Source: a virus. From it: 64,000 nt of DNA. The position numbers and the translations under genes were made by a program. How positions within the stretch are numbered: position 1 is the first letter of the stretch; each line of letters opens with the position of its first letter. This document shows, in pieces, positions 6,385 through 14,572 of this stretch. The stretch covers positions 186,001-250,000 of the IMG/VR virus record IMGVR_UViG_3300034060_001466; one strand, given 5' to 3'. The notes beneath the pieces are model-generated. The model was not told the DNA's origin and did not search any database. It saw only the letters and a list, made by a program, of their open reading frames with translations.

Positions 6385-6934
6385 AATAACGATCATCGTC
6401 GTAATCATCGTAGTCAGGCTCATCAGGTTCAAAATCCTCAACCGCTCTATCGAGAGCAGAGTCAGTTCTTTTTTTGAAAGTACCAGTTAAATCGACTAGA
6501 GTATTTGAATCGTAAAGAGCTTTGAATTTATTAATGAAGTCCTTGAGCTCTTCTCCTGTAATTTCTTCTTGCTCTGCATCGTATATTAAATCGCCAATTG
6601 CTGCATATTCATCAGCTCCTTCAAATCCCATGCTTTTTAACTCTTCAGCTTCAGGGGAATCTAGCATGGCTTTAACCTGCGAAATTACTGAAGGATCAGT
6701 TACTTTATACACTCCGTCTACTCCATCAAAGTCAACATCATCAACTGAATAGCCGCCAACGAATCCGACACTGCTATCGTCAGGCTCATAATCGAAAGAT
6801 ACGTCTAGTGTAACAAGCCAAATTATGTAGATTATTTCGTCTATTAAGAATATATTTTCTTCAACTTCAATAACTGACGAAGATTCTGTTATCAAGCTCT
6901 CTTTTACAAATTGTGAAAATCTCTTAAGTTTCAT
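6383..6934 (-). CDS. Head-tagged acidic protein
   Basis: 183 residues starting MKLKRFSQFVKESLITES, nearly the same tag as its downstream neighbour. The rest is strongly acidic (many Asp/Glu; C-terminus DEPDYDDYDDDR) and carries EELKSMGF, a motif shared with the tagged proteins at 37949 and, more loosely, 40316. A late box overlaps the stop of the gene upstream. No enzyme motif; an acidic internal head protein is the simplest reading. Confidence 0.55.
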   Translation of the reverse strand: MKLKRFSQFVKESLITESSSVIEVEENIFLIDEIIYIIWLVTLDVSFDYEPDDSSVGFVGGYSVDDVDFDGVDGVYKVTDPSVISQVKAMLDSPEAEELKSMGFEGADEYAAIGDLIYDAEQEEITGEELKDFINKFKALYDSNTLVDLTGTFKKRTDSALDRAVEDFEPDEPDYDDYDDDRY

Positions 6935-6951
6935 TAGGGATCTTATTTTTA

Positions 6952-6961
6952 TTATTTATCC
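6952..6961 (-). promoter_or_regulatory. Late promoter (GATAAATAA)
   Basis: The box overlaps the stop codon of the 6956-7213 gene and lies about 20 bases before the 6934 start. Confidence 0.55.
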
Positions 6962-7213
6962 CTTAGTTCTGCCCAAAACTTCTACTGATACAGATACTCC
7001 ATCTGGATTCTTTCTAACTCTGATAGTCGCTTCATCGAATCCCCTAATCCACAGTAGATCTTCAAGTACTTCCTGAACATCGTCCGGATAGACTTCCGGA
7101 TGAACTAGCCCCGGTTGGTACGGGTCATGTTCTAATTTCTCAGTAAACTCAAGAACGAGACGTTTCATGTCCGCCTCGTTCTTTAGTGCATTTAATATAG
7201 AGCCTTTTGCCAT
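6956..7213 (-). CDS. Conserved-looking small protein, unknown
   Basis: 85 residues with no signal peptide or membrane segment. Alternating helix and strand pattern; the C-terminal DEATIRVRKNPDGVSVSVEV looks like a beta hairpin. Its ATG overlaps the stop of the upstream gene (TAATG), suggesting translational coupling with the 232-residue protein. Function not recognised. Confidence 0.65.
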   Translation of the reverse strand: MAKGSILNALKNEADMKRLVLEFTEKLEHDPYQPGLVHPEVYPDDVQEVLEDLLWIRGFDEATIRVRKNPDGVSVSVEVLGRTKG

Positions 7214-7911
7214 TACGATACGTATTTTGCAAAGTTAACTGCTGCCTTGTAAGCATCTTCATACGAATGAATTGTCTTAGCACCACGTAGTCTAAAAGGA
7301 ATATGATCTACTGCCCAACCAGCAAGGGTCATTTCTTCTTCTGACGCTTTATGGTCAGAGGTACTCTTTGCCCATTCTTCGCACTCTTTATAATACGAGT
7401 CCAGGTGCTTGCCGTAGAACTTTTCGTATTGAGGAAGGTCTTGTTCAGCAGGTTTCCATTTAGCATCAAATAGTTTATCGCCTTTTCCGAATGCACAAGA
7501 AGCACGGTGAGAATAACCAATCCACTGCTTTGCCTTCTTACTCCATGCAGTATGAGGATGAGATCCCTTTGTTGCTCTGAGGCCATTGTTGTAGTACCAC
7601 CAACCTTCTTCAATTGATCCAACGTAAACTCCGTCTGGATTCATGCATGAATTGGGTAATGAGTACTCATCGTCTGGTCCGAACTTATGAACTCCTACCT
7701 TTAGCCCAGTAGTTGCTTCAATTTGTTTAATACATTCAGGATTTACAGCCCAACCTTCCAAATCTCTTTCAGGTCGGATTCGGCTTACTAACTTAGTAAA
7801 TCCCAGATCCAAGTGGATCTTATTTAATTTAGTTTTGCCAGTGTAGTGAGGAAATCTCTCGAACTTCAACTGAATTTTGCCAAGGTATGGCGTTTGATTT
7901 TTAATTAACAT
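7213..7911 (-). CDS. Unknown 232-residue protein
   Basis: Soluble, rich in Trp, Tyr and His, with possible metal or ligand residues (GSHPHTAW, SYYKECEEW, AVDHIPF). No family recognised. It opens MLIKNQTPYLGKIQLKFERF and is coupled to the small gene that follows. It lies between tagged head proteins and the 62-residue peptide, so a late or virion-associated role is possible but unsupported. Confidence 0.65.
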   Translation of the reverse strand: MLIKNQTPYLGKIQLKFERFPHYTGKTKLNKIHLDLGFTKLVSRIRPERDLEGWAVNPECIKQIEATTGLKVGVHKFGPDDEYSLPNSCMNPDGVYVGSIEEGWWYYNNGLRATKGSHPHTAWSKKAKQWIGYSHRASCAFGKGDKLFDAKWKPAEQDLPQYEKFYGKHLDSYYKECEEWAKSTSDHKASEEEMTLAGWAVDHIPFRLRGAKTIHSYEDAYKAAVNFAKYVS

Positions 7912-7925
7912 ATACTGTTATTTTT

Positions 7926-8114
7926 TTAATAAGGATCAACTACCTCATCGACTGCGTCAGATAAGTCTTCGCCGACCGAGTTTATTAAATCCTTTGTTGC
8001 GGTAGCTTCGCCACCGGTTGCCACGTCAACTGCATCCTTTACGACTGCGATTGGTGACAATGCTGTTTTTACTGTTGCGCTTGCTATATTAGCGATTGCT
8101 CCGAATAGTCCCAT
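7926..8114 (-). CDS. Small amphipathic peptide, unknown
   Basis: 62 residues: an Ala/Ile/Val-rich N-terminal half (MGLFGAIANIASATVKTALS) and an acidic C-terminal half ending DEVVDPY. The N-terminus could be an amphipathic membrane-binding helix. It sits just after tRNA-Ser in transcription order. No family recognised. Confidence 0.55.
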   Translation of the reverse strand: MGLFGAIANIASATVKTALSPIAVVKDAVDVATGGEATATKDLINSVGEDLSDAVDEVVDPY

Positions 8115-8130
8115 TGTTTATTGATTTTTT

Positions 8131-8218
8131 TGGCGGAGGATGTAGGATTCGAACCTACGGTACCTTGCGGTACAACAGTTTTCAAGACTGCCGCGATCGA
8201 CCACTCTGCCAATCCTCC
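8131..8218 (-). tRNA. tRNA-Ser(TGA)
   Basis: Class II cloverleaf apart from the main array: acceptor GGAGGAT/ATCCTCC, anticodon loop CTTGAAA, long variable arm TACCGCAAGGTA, discriminator G and encoded CCA. Confidence 0.92.
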
Positions 8219-8224
8219 TTTGAG

Positions 8225-8488
8225 TTACTTAGACTCGATTATATTATACGTACCTTCCATTACGCCATAACTCGATTCTTCATGGAACTGATAGGTTTGA
8301 GCAACATCACTTGAATCCATCGGCCGAGTCAAATACCAGATTTGAGTCTCTTTCCACGTTACAGTTACCAATTTTCTGCCCTTTGGTAAATTGATAGTGC
8401 CTTCACCGCCGAAGTTTTTAACTCGCGAGTTTTCAGTACATGAAGCGAATGAGAATAGGATCGCTGTTAAAATTACTAATTTTTTCAT
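8225..8488 (-). CDS. Predicted lipoprotein, DUF7352-like
   Basis: 87 residues with a lipoprotein signal (MKKLVILTAILFSFASC, Cys17). The mature part (GTINLPKGRKLVTVTW) matches the start pattern of the untagged small protein at 43080-43340 (TVRLPKGAKLLTLKL), which looks like DUF7352. It may be an exported paralogue of that protein. Cotranscribed with a small membrane protein upstream. Confidence 0.65.
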   Translation of the reverse strand: MKKLVILTAILFSFASCTENSRVKNFGGEGTINLPKGRKLVTVTWKETQIWYLTRPMDSSDVAQTYQFHEESSYGVMEGTYNIIESK

Positions 8489-8496
8489 ATTGATTT

Positions 8497-8715
8497 TTAT
8501 TTTAGAAAAAAGGAAAACGTTTCCTTAATGATTGTGATATTTACTTCATGCATGATTAACCATTTAATCCAAGCGAATGGCATGAAAAAGAAGTCCATGA
8601 TCGCCCAAAAAATGCTATTGTGAATCTGATAACCGATCATCGCAGTTAGCAGTGCAAAGATTGAATAAATTCCAGGATTCCAAACAACTCGTGGTTTATT
8701 AGTTTCTATTTCCAT
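8497..8715 (-). CDS. Small membrane protein
   Basis: 72 residues with hydrophobic stretches at about 15-32 and 36-55 and an aromatic-rich segment (FWAIMDFFFMPFAWIKWLIM). No family recognised. An AGTATAAT box sits before the start at about 8706-8717. Confidence 0.6.
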   Translation of the reverse strand: MEIETNKPRVVWNPGIYSIFALLTAMIGYQIHNSIFWAIMDFFFMPFAWIKWLIMHEVNITIIKETFSFFLK

Positions 8716-8718
8716 AGA
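8706..8718 (-). promoter_or_regulatory. AGTATAAT promoter
   Basis: Minus strand TTTAGTATAATAAC a few bases from the start of the 72-residue membrane protein. Confidence 0.5.
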
Positions 8719-8722
8719 GTTA

Positions 8723-9406
8723 TTATACTAAATTTTCTGATCTTGGTTCAACGTTAATAACTGGCGGGCGATTATGCCATAGTCGATATCGTTCATCGAC
8801 CACTGACGCATTAATAAATGTAGTACCGCCTATTTCTACTTGGCCCATCTCTTCGTGTATGTGGCCGAATACATGAACTTGGGGTTTAATTTGATCAACC
8901 TTAGCCTTTAGACTTTTACAACCAACGCTCCAACCTTCTCTGATAGTTTTATCCAAGATTCCATGAGGAGGCCCGTGCGTTATCAGAACATCAATTCCTT
9001 CCGGAATAAGATCCCAATGTGGACCTATTTCATTTTCATATCGATTAAATGCCCAATTATGAAAGAATGGAGTTACTGGACTTCCCCAGAATTTAATACC
9101 CTCAATCGTTACGCCACTATCATTTAAGTAGGTAATTCCAGGATACTCAGCAAGCAGAGCCTGAACCTCCTCTGGTTTTGCTACCTCAAAAAAGAAGTCG
9201 TGGTTTCCAGCAATTAGGATCTTATGCATATAGGGTTGTGAACTAAACCATTTAAGGAATACTCTAATTTCACGCTCAGTTCCACGCCCAGATACATCAC
9301 CTGCGTGGACCAAGATAGGACCTCCAGGCAGAAGATCATTTAGGTCTTCTGTATTAACTGGATCAGATACAATCCAATGTGTATCACTTATAAATGTAAT
9401 TTCCAT
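8723..9406 (-). CDS. Calcineurin-like metallophosphoesterase
   Basis: 227 residues with the full metal-binding set in order: SDTH near the start (DxH), HAGDVS, AGNHDFFFE, THGPPHG and FGHIHEE. This is the double-metal phosphoesterase fold that cleaves phosphomono- or diesters. The substrate is not evident; phage relatives include NinI-like phosphatases and 2',3'-cyclic phosphodiesterases. It overlaps the upstream thioredoxin by one base (ATGA-type coupling). Confidence 0.85.
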   Translation of the reverse strand: MEITFISDTHWIVSDPVNTEDLNDLLPGGPILVHAGDVSGRGTEREIRVFLKWFSSQPYMHKILIAGNHDFFFEVAKPEEVQALLAEYPGITYLNDSGVTIEGIKFWGSPVTPFFHNWAFNRYENEIGPHWDLIPEGIDVLITHGPPHGILDKTIREGWSVGCKSLKAKVDQIKPQVHVFGHIHEEMGQVEIGGTTFINASVVDERYRLWHNRPPVINVEPRSENLV

Positions 9407-9684
9407 TATGAATTTTGTATTGTTTCGATTTCTTCAAGTATCTGATTCTTTGTTCTAAGACCACTAAGTCTCTTTACTTCTTGATCGTCTTTAACAAAAA
9501 TAAGAGTAGGGATTCCCCTGATTCCAAATTTACTGGCAAGTTCAGGATTTTCGTCAACGTTTACCTTTCTAATCTCAATTTGAGAATCAGGTACATTAAA
9601 TCGTTCCGATAATTCTGAAATAGCTGGCATCATTACTTTACAAGGACCGCACCATGGAGCCCAATAGTCTGTTATAATTAACAT
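9406..9684 (-). CDS. trxA: Thioredoxin
   Basis: 92 residues, slightly shorter than bacterial thioredoxins. Active site YWAPWCGPCK near the N-terminus, conserved cis-Pro in RGIPTLIFV and the closing Gly-rich turn. It would reduce disulfides in the cytoplasm; T4-like phages also use thioredoxin or glutaredoxin with ribonucleotide reductase. No signal peptide. It lies between a zinc-ribbon protein and a phosphoesterase. Confidence 0.9.
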   Translation of the reverse strand: MLIITDYWAPWCGPCKVMMPAISELSERFNVPDSQIEIRKVNVDENPELASKFGIRGIPTLIFVKDDQEVKRLSGLRTKNQILEEIETIQNS

Positions 9685-9687
9685 AAG

Positions 9688-9933
9688 TTAAGAGATAATT
9701 TTAGGTTTGTCAGTTGATTGAGGTTTAGCGTCCTTTACTTGAAACTGTTCATTTACGTGAGAGCACTTTGAGCAGGTAAAAGTAGGAACTGGGACAATCA
9801 TATCCTCAGCTGATCCTGTTAATAATTTAGAAACTCTACGTAAGTAGCTCGCTTCTTTAAACGTATCGTTCCCGCAAGATTCGCAAACGATTGGGCTTGA
9901 ATTTTCAAGACCGACTCTGACATTTTGATCCAT
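9688..9933 (-). CDS. Two-CxxC zinc-ribbon protein
   Basis: 81 residues with one CxxC near the start (CESCGND) and a second after about 35 residues (CSKCSHV), the layout of a single zinc ribbon. Between them is a basic SYLRRVSKLL segment. Possibly nucleic-acid binding. Same operon as thioredoxin and the phosphoesterase. Confidence 0.65.
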   Translation of the reverse strand: MDQNVRVGLENSSPIVCESCGNDTFKEASYLRRVSKLLTGSAEDMIVPVPTFTCSKCSHVNEQFQVKDAKPQSTDKPKIIS

Positions 9934-9987
9934 ATTTCAGTTTAATTTATTCTACTATAAAAGTCGAAAGGGTTTAACAAGTTAAAC

Positions 9988-10011
9988 AAAAAATGCCTAG
10001 AAATCTAGGCA
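9988..10011 (-). terminator. Intrinsic terminator after the repeat lipoprotein
   Basis: Eight-base TGCCTAGA/TCTAGGCA stem with a two-base loop, followed on the minus strand by six T. Confidence 0.8.
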
Positions 10012-10035
10012 CTTAGAGTCGAGAGGTTTCTCTGA

Positions 10036-10209
10036 TTACTTTACAGTAACTGTGTCAACTAGAGTTGAGTCAGTGGTTACTGAAGTTGAGTCAACTAGAG
10101 TTGAGTCAGCAACAGTAACAGTAGAGTCAGCTGGAGCAGAGTTAGAACAGCTAGTGATAGCGATCATTGCAACTAGTGCAAAAGCGAAAAGCAAAATTGA
10201 TTTCTTCAT
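10036..10209 (-). CDS. Small lipoprotein with Asp-Ser-Thr repeats
   Basis: 57 residues: signal peptide MKKSILLFAFALVAMIAITSC with a lipobox Cys21, then a low-complexity tail with DST repeated every seven to nine residues (DSTVTVADSTLVDSTSVTTD). The minus strand is favoured over the overlapping plus frame because of the signal peptide and the terminator after it. Possibly a surface lipoprotein involved in exclusion or lysis; function unknown. Confidence 0.65.
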   Translation of the reverse strand: MKKSILLFAFALVAMIAITSCSNSAPADSTVTVADSTLVDSTSVTTDSTLVDTVTVK

Positions 10210-10243
10210 GTTTCTGGTTATTTTTGTTTTTAATTTAGAGAAT

Positions 10244-10256
10244 TATTATACTAAGA
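10244..10256 (-). promoter_or_regulatory. AGTATAAT promoter
   Basis: Minus strand TTAGTATAATAATTC upstream of the repeat lipoprotein, overlapping the end of the metallopeptidase gene. Confidence 0.5.
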
Positions 10257-10652
10257 ATTTGTGCAGAGTTTCCGAATAAGCCATCTTCTGGCCTCAAGTT
10301 GATCGCGATATCCTCTCTTATTACACGTTATCTCGTATGGATGTTTTTCGTAACTTGTTCGGTATTCTCCGTATTTTTCCATGTCCTGTTTGAAATGGGT
10401 GTATTCATGGATTACTGTGCTGCACCAAGAAAGTAACGACCTGTGTCTTTTTGGATTTAAAATGATTGTGTTTTGACAAGGTTCATACATTCCGAAATGT
10501 ATATGGTTCGGATCAATCTGAATCTTCAACGTTTTGAGATTGTTGTACTTACTTGGGCCATACTTTTCAATACACCATCCCAAAAGAAGATTCGCACTCT
10601 TCTTATTAATGTATTCTCTCACGGTAAGGTTATTTATCATAGTTTTAAGCAT
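10251..10652 (-). CDS. Small HExxH zinc metallopeptidase-like protein
   Basis: 133 residues (start may be the Met at 10640). Metal motif VIHEYTHFKQD at about 92-102, then HPYEITCN with a Glu that could be the third ligand, as in small minigluzincin or SprT-like proteases. No signal peptide, so probably cytoplasmic or virion-borne. One of three HExxH-type proteins in the window (others at 19285 and 44882). Confidence 0.6.
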   Translation of the reverse strand: MLKTMINNLTVREYINKKSANLLLGWCIEKYGPSKYNNLKTLKIQIDPNHIHFGMYEPCQNTIILNPKRHRSLLSWCSTVIHEYTHFKQDMEKYGEYRTSYEKHPYEITCNKRGYRDQLEARRWLIRKLCTNS

Positions 10653-10693
10653 AGCCTGTTAGTTAAATAATAAAAAGTACAAAGGAAAATATT

Positions 10694-11296
10694 ATGAATT
10701 ACACAAAAGAAATGATCGAGGCTGCAGTTAAGGCAAAGGGTTATGCTTGGTTCGAAGGGGCCAAAGACTATGACCTAAATCTAGTTGGGGTTAGAAATAA
10801 CTCAGCGGCAATCGCAGATAAAGTTACTAATCTATTTGACGATTGGATGACTGCTTCTTATAAAGTTAACGGCGTATGGCAATTTAACTGCTGGCCAATA
10901 ACTACTGATCCGGGTAAGAAAGCTATGCTTGAATATCACAATCCAAATGGAGTTGCTCGAGTAGTTCCAGGACAATATCGTGGAATGTGGGCGATTGGAT
11001 TACACCAGGGCAAATACGAAGCACTAAGACAGGTTAAGCCAGTTAAAGTTTATCGTGATAAAAACAAAGACATGAAGTATGACGAAACAACAATTCAAGA
11101 AGGAATCTTTGGAATTAACGGTCACCGCTCTAACCCAAAAACTCAATCTGAATACGTTGAAAACTGGTCCGAAGGTTGTCAAGTATTTAAAAAGGTTGCA
11201 GACTTTAATGCCTTAATGAAACTTGCAAATCTAGCTAAAGCAATCCACGGAAATTCATTCACTTACACTCTATTGGAATCAACTGATATTGTTTAA
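10694..11296 (+). CDS. L,D-transpeptidase-like peptidoglycan enzyme (putative endolysin)
   Basis: 200 residues, no signal peptide. The region around 140-165 (FGINGHRSNP then VENWSEGCQVF) resembles the His...SxGC catalytic pattern of YkuD-type L,D-transpeptidases and related phage cell-wall hydrolases, with Cys as nucleophile. It opens the plus-strand lysis and envelope module and has its own strong terminator. The class is inferred from the motif; the bond it acts on is unknown. Confidence 0.55.
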   Translation: MNYTKEMIEAAVKAKGYAWFEGAKDYDLNLVGVRNNSAAIADKVTNLFDDWMTASYKVNGVWQFNCWPITTDPGKKAMLEYHNPNGVARVVPGQYRGMWAIGLHQGKYEALRQVKPVKVYRDKNKDMKYDETTIQEGIFGINGHRSNPKTQSEYVENWSEGCQVFKKVADFNALMKLANLAKAIHGNSFTYTLLESTDIV

Positions 11297-11316
11297 GAAT
11301 TTACGAGTTTACTAGT

Positions 11317-11344
11317 AACCCCCAGCTTAAACTGGGGGTTTTTT
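11317..11344 (+). terminator. Intrinsic terminator
   Basis: CCCCCAG/CTGGGGG stem with loop CTTAAA-like bases and a T run, right after the L,D-transpeptidase-like gene. Confidence 0.85.
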
Positions 11345-11370
11345 AATGACTCTTTTTTAGGTCAGTAATT

Positions 11371-11380
11371 GATAAATAAC
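11371..11380 (+). promoter_or_regulatory. Late promoter (GATAAATAAC)
   Basis: Seventeen bases before the ATG of the GH19 endolysin. Probably the main promoter of the downstream envelope module. Confidence 0.65.
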
Positions 11381-11396
11381 AAAAAACCCTTTTCAA

Positions 11397-12221
11397 ATGC
11401 TATTAAAGAATGGATCTAATGGCCCAGAGGTTGCCAAAATGCAAGCACTCCTAGGAGTAGGCGCAGATGGAAGCTTCGGACCTGGAACAGAAACCGCTGT
11501 CAAAGCATGGCAGCAAGCAAACGGGCTTACTCCTGACGGTATCGTCGGAGATGCTACTTGGGCTAAGATGTTTGGTGCAGCTCCAGTTGCAGCTCCAGCA
11601 GCTACGCCAATCCCACCATCAAGTTTTAAACTTGAAAAACTAGCTGGACATGTACCAGCAGCAGTAATCGCTCAAATTCCTGACACAGCTGCAAAATTCG
11701 GAATCACTAATCCTTTAAGATTAGCTCACTTCCTTGCGCAATGTGGACACGAAAGTGGAGGATTCAAAGCAGTTAACGAGAATCTAAACTATTCAGCTGA
11801 CGGTCTTAAAAAGATCTTCGGAAAGTATTTTCCTGGTAACTTAAACGAGTCTTATGCTCGTCAACCTGAAAAAATCGCTGCTAGAGTGTATGCTTCTAGA
11901 ATGGGTAATGGAGATGAAGCTTCGAAAGAAGGTTTTAAATTCAGAGGTCGCGGTTACATTCAATTGACTGGTAAATCGAATTACACAAACTTTGCAAAAT
12001 TTATCGGCGAGGATACTGTTGCTAATCCGGATCTAGTCGCTACAAAATACCCACTCGCATCGGCTGCTTTCTTTTTTCAGTCTAATGGCTTATGGGCGAT
12101 TTGTGATAAAGGAGCAGACACTGCTGCTGTAACTGCGGTAACTAAGAGAGTTAATGGTGGAACGATTGGTTTGGCTGACCGTATTAAACACTTTAACGAG
12201 TATTACGCTTTATTAAAATAA
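11397..12221 (+). CDS. Modular endolysin: peptidoglycan-binding domain plus GH19 lysozyme
   Basis: 274 residues. Residues 1-60 form a PG_binding_1 repeat (GPEVAKMQALLGVGADGSFG ... DGIVGDATW). An Ala/Pro linker follows, then a GH19 chitinase-class domain with the catalytic Glu in AQCGHESGGF, the FRGRGYIQLTGKSNY signature and ADRIKHFNEY at the end. It cuts the glycan strand of peptidoglycan. No signal peptide, so release would depend on a holin; candidates follow in the same module. Confidence 0.9.
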   Translation: MLLKNGSNGPEVAKMQALLGVGADGSFGPGTETAVKAWQQANGLTPDGIVGDATWAKMFGAAPVAAPAATPIPPSSFKLEKLAGHVPAAVIAQIPDTAAKFGITNPLRLAHFLAQCGHESGGFKAVNENLNYSADGLKKIFGKYFPGNLNESYARQPEKIAARVYASRMGNGDEASKEGFKFRGRGYIQLTGKSNYTNFAKFIGEDTVANPDLVATKYPLASAAFFFQSNGLWAICDKGADTAAVTAVTKRVNGGTIGLADRIKHFNEYYALLK

Positions 12222-12239
12222 AAAAACAAATGTTCTTCG

Positions 12240-14162
12240 ATGAAAAAAATAATCTTTATTCTATTCGCACTAGTCACGTGCGCACTCTCTACTGGAGTTT
12301 ATGCTCAAAGTGGACCTCCTGCCCCAGGCGCAGGAATTTGGACAATCATTGATACGACATATCAAGTTGGTACAAGTACGCTAGGTCAGTCCAAAGCCAG
12401 AATCACGCTAAAGAATGCAACTATCTCAAAATACACAGGTATTCAAACTCGAATATTTTACGATAAGGATGCATTTGCTAGTGCATCAGTTGCGCTAGTT
12501 GGATCGCCTACTAACTTATATTTACAGTCAGTAGATAGTAATGCTACCGGTTACGTAACCCTTTCATTAGTGTATACTGGAAACAGCAGTACTTATACTC
12601 TAGCGGACGGTGAAACCTTTGAAATAACCTTTACTCACGTTGCAGCTGCATCGTTTTATGCGTTACCCTCAATCAGTGCTCTTACGTTTAGTGGCGCAGC
12701 TTCTTTTACTACACTCGCTGCATCTCAGACAGGTTTAGATACTACTCTAAGCAAGCATAGCTACGGCGGTGTATGGGAACAGCCTACTTTAGACTTCCAT
12801 GGTAAATTTACAAACGTTACTGGAACTGGAGCAAAGAACTTAACTTTAGCTCTTGAGAAAAAGGTAAAAGCTGGAGGTACTTGGGGAACTCATGATACGT
12901 ACGTAACTGACCTAAGTGGAAATTTTGCATTTAGCGAAATTATTGATACTACTTATTATGATGTACGCCTTGCAATTAAAGGTGATACGATGACGGTAGG
13001 AAACGTTATATCAACAGCAGATGCTCAATTAATTAATCAATGGGTGTTAGGGTCAGCGACTCCTTCCGGATTCGACTTCTATACAGCAGATGTTAACGGT
13101 TCAACTAACGTAACAATAACTGATGCATACGGAGTATTTGGTAGAATTGCTGGAAGATTCACTGAATGGCCTAATGCCGTTGAGGATGTTAAGTTCTTTA
13201 CTGCTGCCCAATACACAACAATCACAGGATCTCCATCGACTAACTATACTTCAACTTATGCTGGAGTAACAAACTTCTACTACGACATTTTACCAGGACA
13301 ACCTGATTCAGTTCAATATTACGTACTTGTTCCAGGAGATGCAAACGGTACGGGTTACAACATGGCTCGTTTAACGCCAATTGAAGTAATGATCAATCCA
13401 CCGGCTGGAACCCCAGCTCAAACTGAAAACGTAATTGATATGACAGTTGAATACGATTTTCCAACGAGCTCAATTGAAGTTAATCTTCCTAATCTTTCTG
13501 TAAATTCAGGAAATCTAGTAGAAATACCGGTTACTGTTAAAACTGGAGGAAAGGATATTTCGTCTCTTCAATTAGCAATGTTATACGATCAGACCTTATT
13601 GGAATTTAAAGACATTACTAACTCTGCTAAATCAATGCAGTGGATGTCTTCATTCAATCCAACTGGCGGAATTATCGAATGGGCCGGTTACGATCCATCA
13701 GCTAACAAAAGCTACATGATTCCAGATAATTATGAAGTTTTTAAATTGAGATTTATCGCACTTAAACCTCAAATTGATTGGGAGGCATCGCCTTTGTATA
13801 CTTCTAGAAAATTCTCAGGAGACAATCAATCTAGGGATTTATCAATCACCGCAGCAAACGGCATCTTAATCGTTGCTAAAATGGCTGGACCTTCTGGTCA
13901 ATTGGATAACTTTGAAATTACCGCATTTCCCAATCCAACTACTGGAGAGATAAGCTTTGACTTCTCAGTTAAGAATAGCGGAATGGTTAAGTTAGTAATC
14001 GTTGACCTAAACGGATCAGAACAATTTGTTATACTTGATCAAGACATGCCAGCTGGAAAATACGTATACTCTTCCAATATTAATCAGTTAACTAGCGGAT
14101 TATACGTTGCTTCTTTACAGGCAGTTGATCAAATTAACTCTACTAAAATCATAAAAAAATAA
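12240..14162 (+). CDS. Exported cohesin/dockerin-like protein with a T9SS C-terminal sorting domain
   Basis: 640 residues. Signal peptide to about residue 23 (TGVYAQ). An Ig/cohesin-like domain (about 30-180), a second beta domain, a dockerin-like segment (STADAQLINQWVLG ... YTADVNGSTNVTITDAYG), a cohesin-like domain (about 415-535, EIPVTVKTGGKDISSLQLA) and a C-terminal 80 residues of Por-secretion type (ITAFPNPTTGEISFDFSV ... LTSGLYVASLQ). Such sorting domains direct proteins to the Bacteroidetes type IX secretion system, which anchors or releases them at the cell surface. A T9SS cargo in a phage-like genome is unusual. The dockerin-like part is repeated in the protein at 17339. Confidence 0.75.
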   Translation: MKKIIFILFALVTCALSTGVYAQSGPPAPGAGIWTIIDTTYQVGTSTLGQSKARITLKNATISKYTGIQTRIFYDKDAFASASVALVGSPTNLYLQSVDSNATGYVTLSLVYTGNSSTYTLADGETFEITFTHVAAASFYALPSISALTFSGAASFTTLAASQTGLDTTLSKHSYGGVWEQPTLDFHGKFTNVTGTGAKNLTLALEKKVKAGGTWGTHDTYVTDLSGNFAFSEIIDTTYYDVRLAIKGDTMTVGNVISTADAQLINQWVLGSATPSGFDFYTADVNGSTNVTITDAYGVFGRIAGRFTEWPNAVEDVKFFTAAQYTTITGSPSTNYTSTYAGVTNFYYDILPGQPDSVQYYVLVPGDANGTGYNMARLTPIEVMINPPAGTPAQTENVIDMTVEYDFPTSSIEVNLPNLSVNSGNLVEIPVTVKTGGKDISSLQLAMLYDQTLLEFKDITNSAKSMQWMSSFNPTGGIIEWAGYDPSANKSYMIPDNYEVFKLRFIALKPQIDWEASPLYTSRKFSGDNQSRDLSITAANGILIVAKMAGPSGQLDNFEITAFPNPTTGEISFDFSVKNSGMVKLVIVDLNGSEQFVILDQDMPAGKYVYSSNINQLTSGLYVASLQAVDQINSTKIIKK

Positions 14163-14169
14163 ACAAACA

Positions 14170-14511
14170 ATGTCTGAGGAAACAAACGCAGCAGAAACAA
14201 ATGATGGAACATGGTCAGGTCTTAAGAAGACCCTGATCGGTACGATCTCTACGGCAGTTTTAGCTGGAGGTACATGGCTTACAACTACTCTATTTAACGG
14301 AGGTGACCATGAAAAAGAAGAAACGAAAACTGAACAGGTTGCACCAGCAGCTCAACCAGTTATCAACGTTAATCTTGAAAACAATAATACAAATCAACAA
14401 AAACAATCAGGCGGAACTAACACAGTAATCCGTGAGAGAGTTGTTGAGAAAGCTCCAGCTGAAAAACCAGCGGAAAAGAAGAAGAGCGAGTCTGAAGACG
14501 CTCCTTGGTAA
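14170..14511 (+). CDS. Single-span membrane protein with a disordered charged tail
   Basis: 113 residues: N-terminal cytoplasmic MSEETNAAETNDGTW, one hydrophobic segment at about 22-42, then a Glu/Lys/Pro/Asn-rich tail (PAEKPAEKKKSE) ending DAPW. The shape fits an inner-membrane spanin-like or holin-associated protein. The N-terminus resembles that of the protein at 18538 (MAEETN). It ends at a terminator. Confidence 0.6.
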   Translation: MSEETNAAETNDGTWSGLKKTLIGTISTAVLAGGTWLTTTLFNGGDHEKEETKTEQVAPAAQPVINVNLENNNTNQQKQSGGTNTVIRERVVEKAPAEKPAEKKKSESEDAPW

Positions 14512-14515
14512 TCAG

Positions 14516-14540
14516 AAGGCGGATTAACGTCCGCCTTTTT
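14516..14540 (+). terminator. Intrinsic terminator within the envelope module
   Basis: AAGGCGGA/TCCGCCTT stem with a short TTAACG loop and a T run, a few bases after the stop of the 113-residue protein. Confidence 0.75.
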
Positions 14541-14572
14541 ATTTTCAGAACTAAAAATAAACTACTACTACA

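Noticed and set aside
8096-8314. Plus-strand 72-codon frame over tRNA-Ser
   Set aside because: It covers a clear tRNA and opposes a lipoprotein gene with a signal peptide.
10052-10279. Plus-strand 75-codon frame with VES repeats
   Set aside because: The repeats come from the lipoprotein on the other strand, which has a signal peptide, a lipobox and a terminator.
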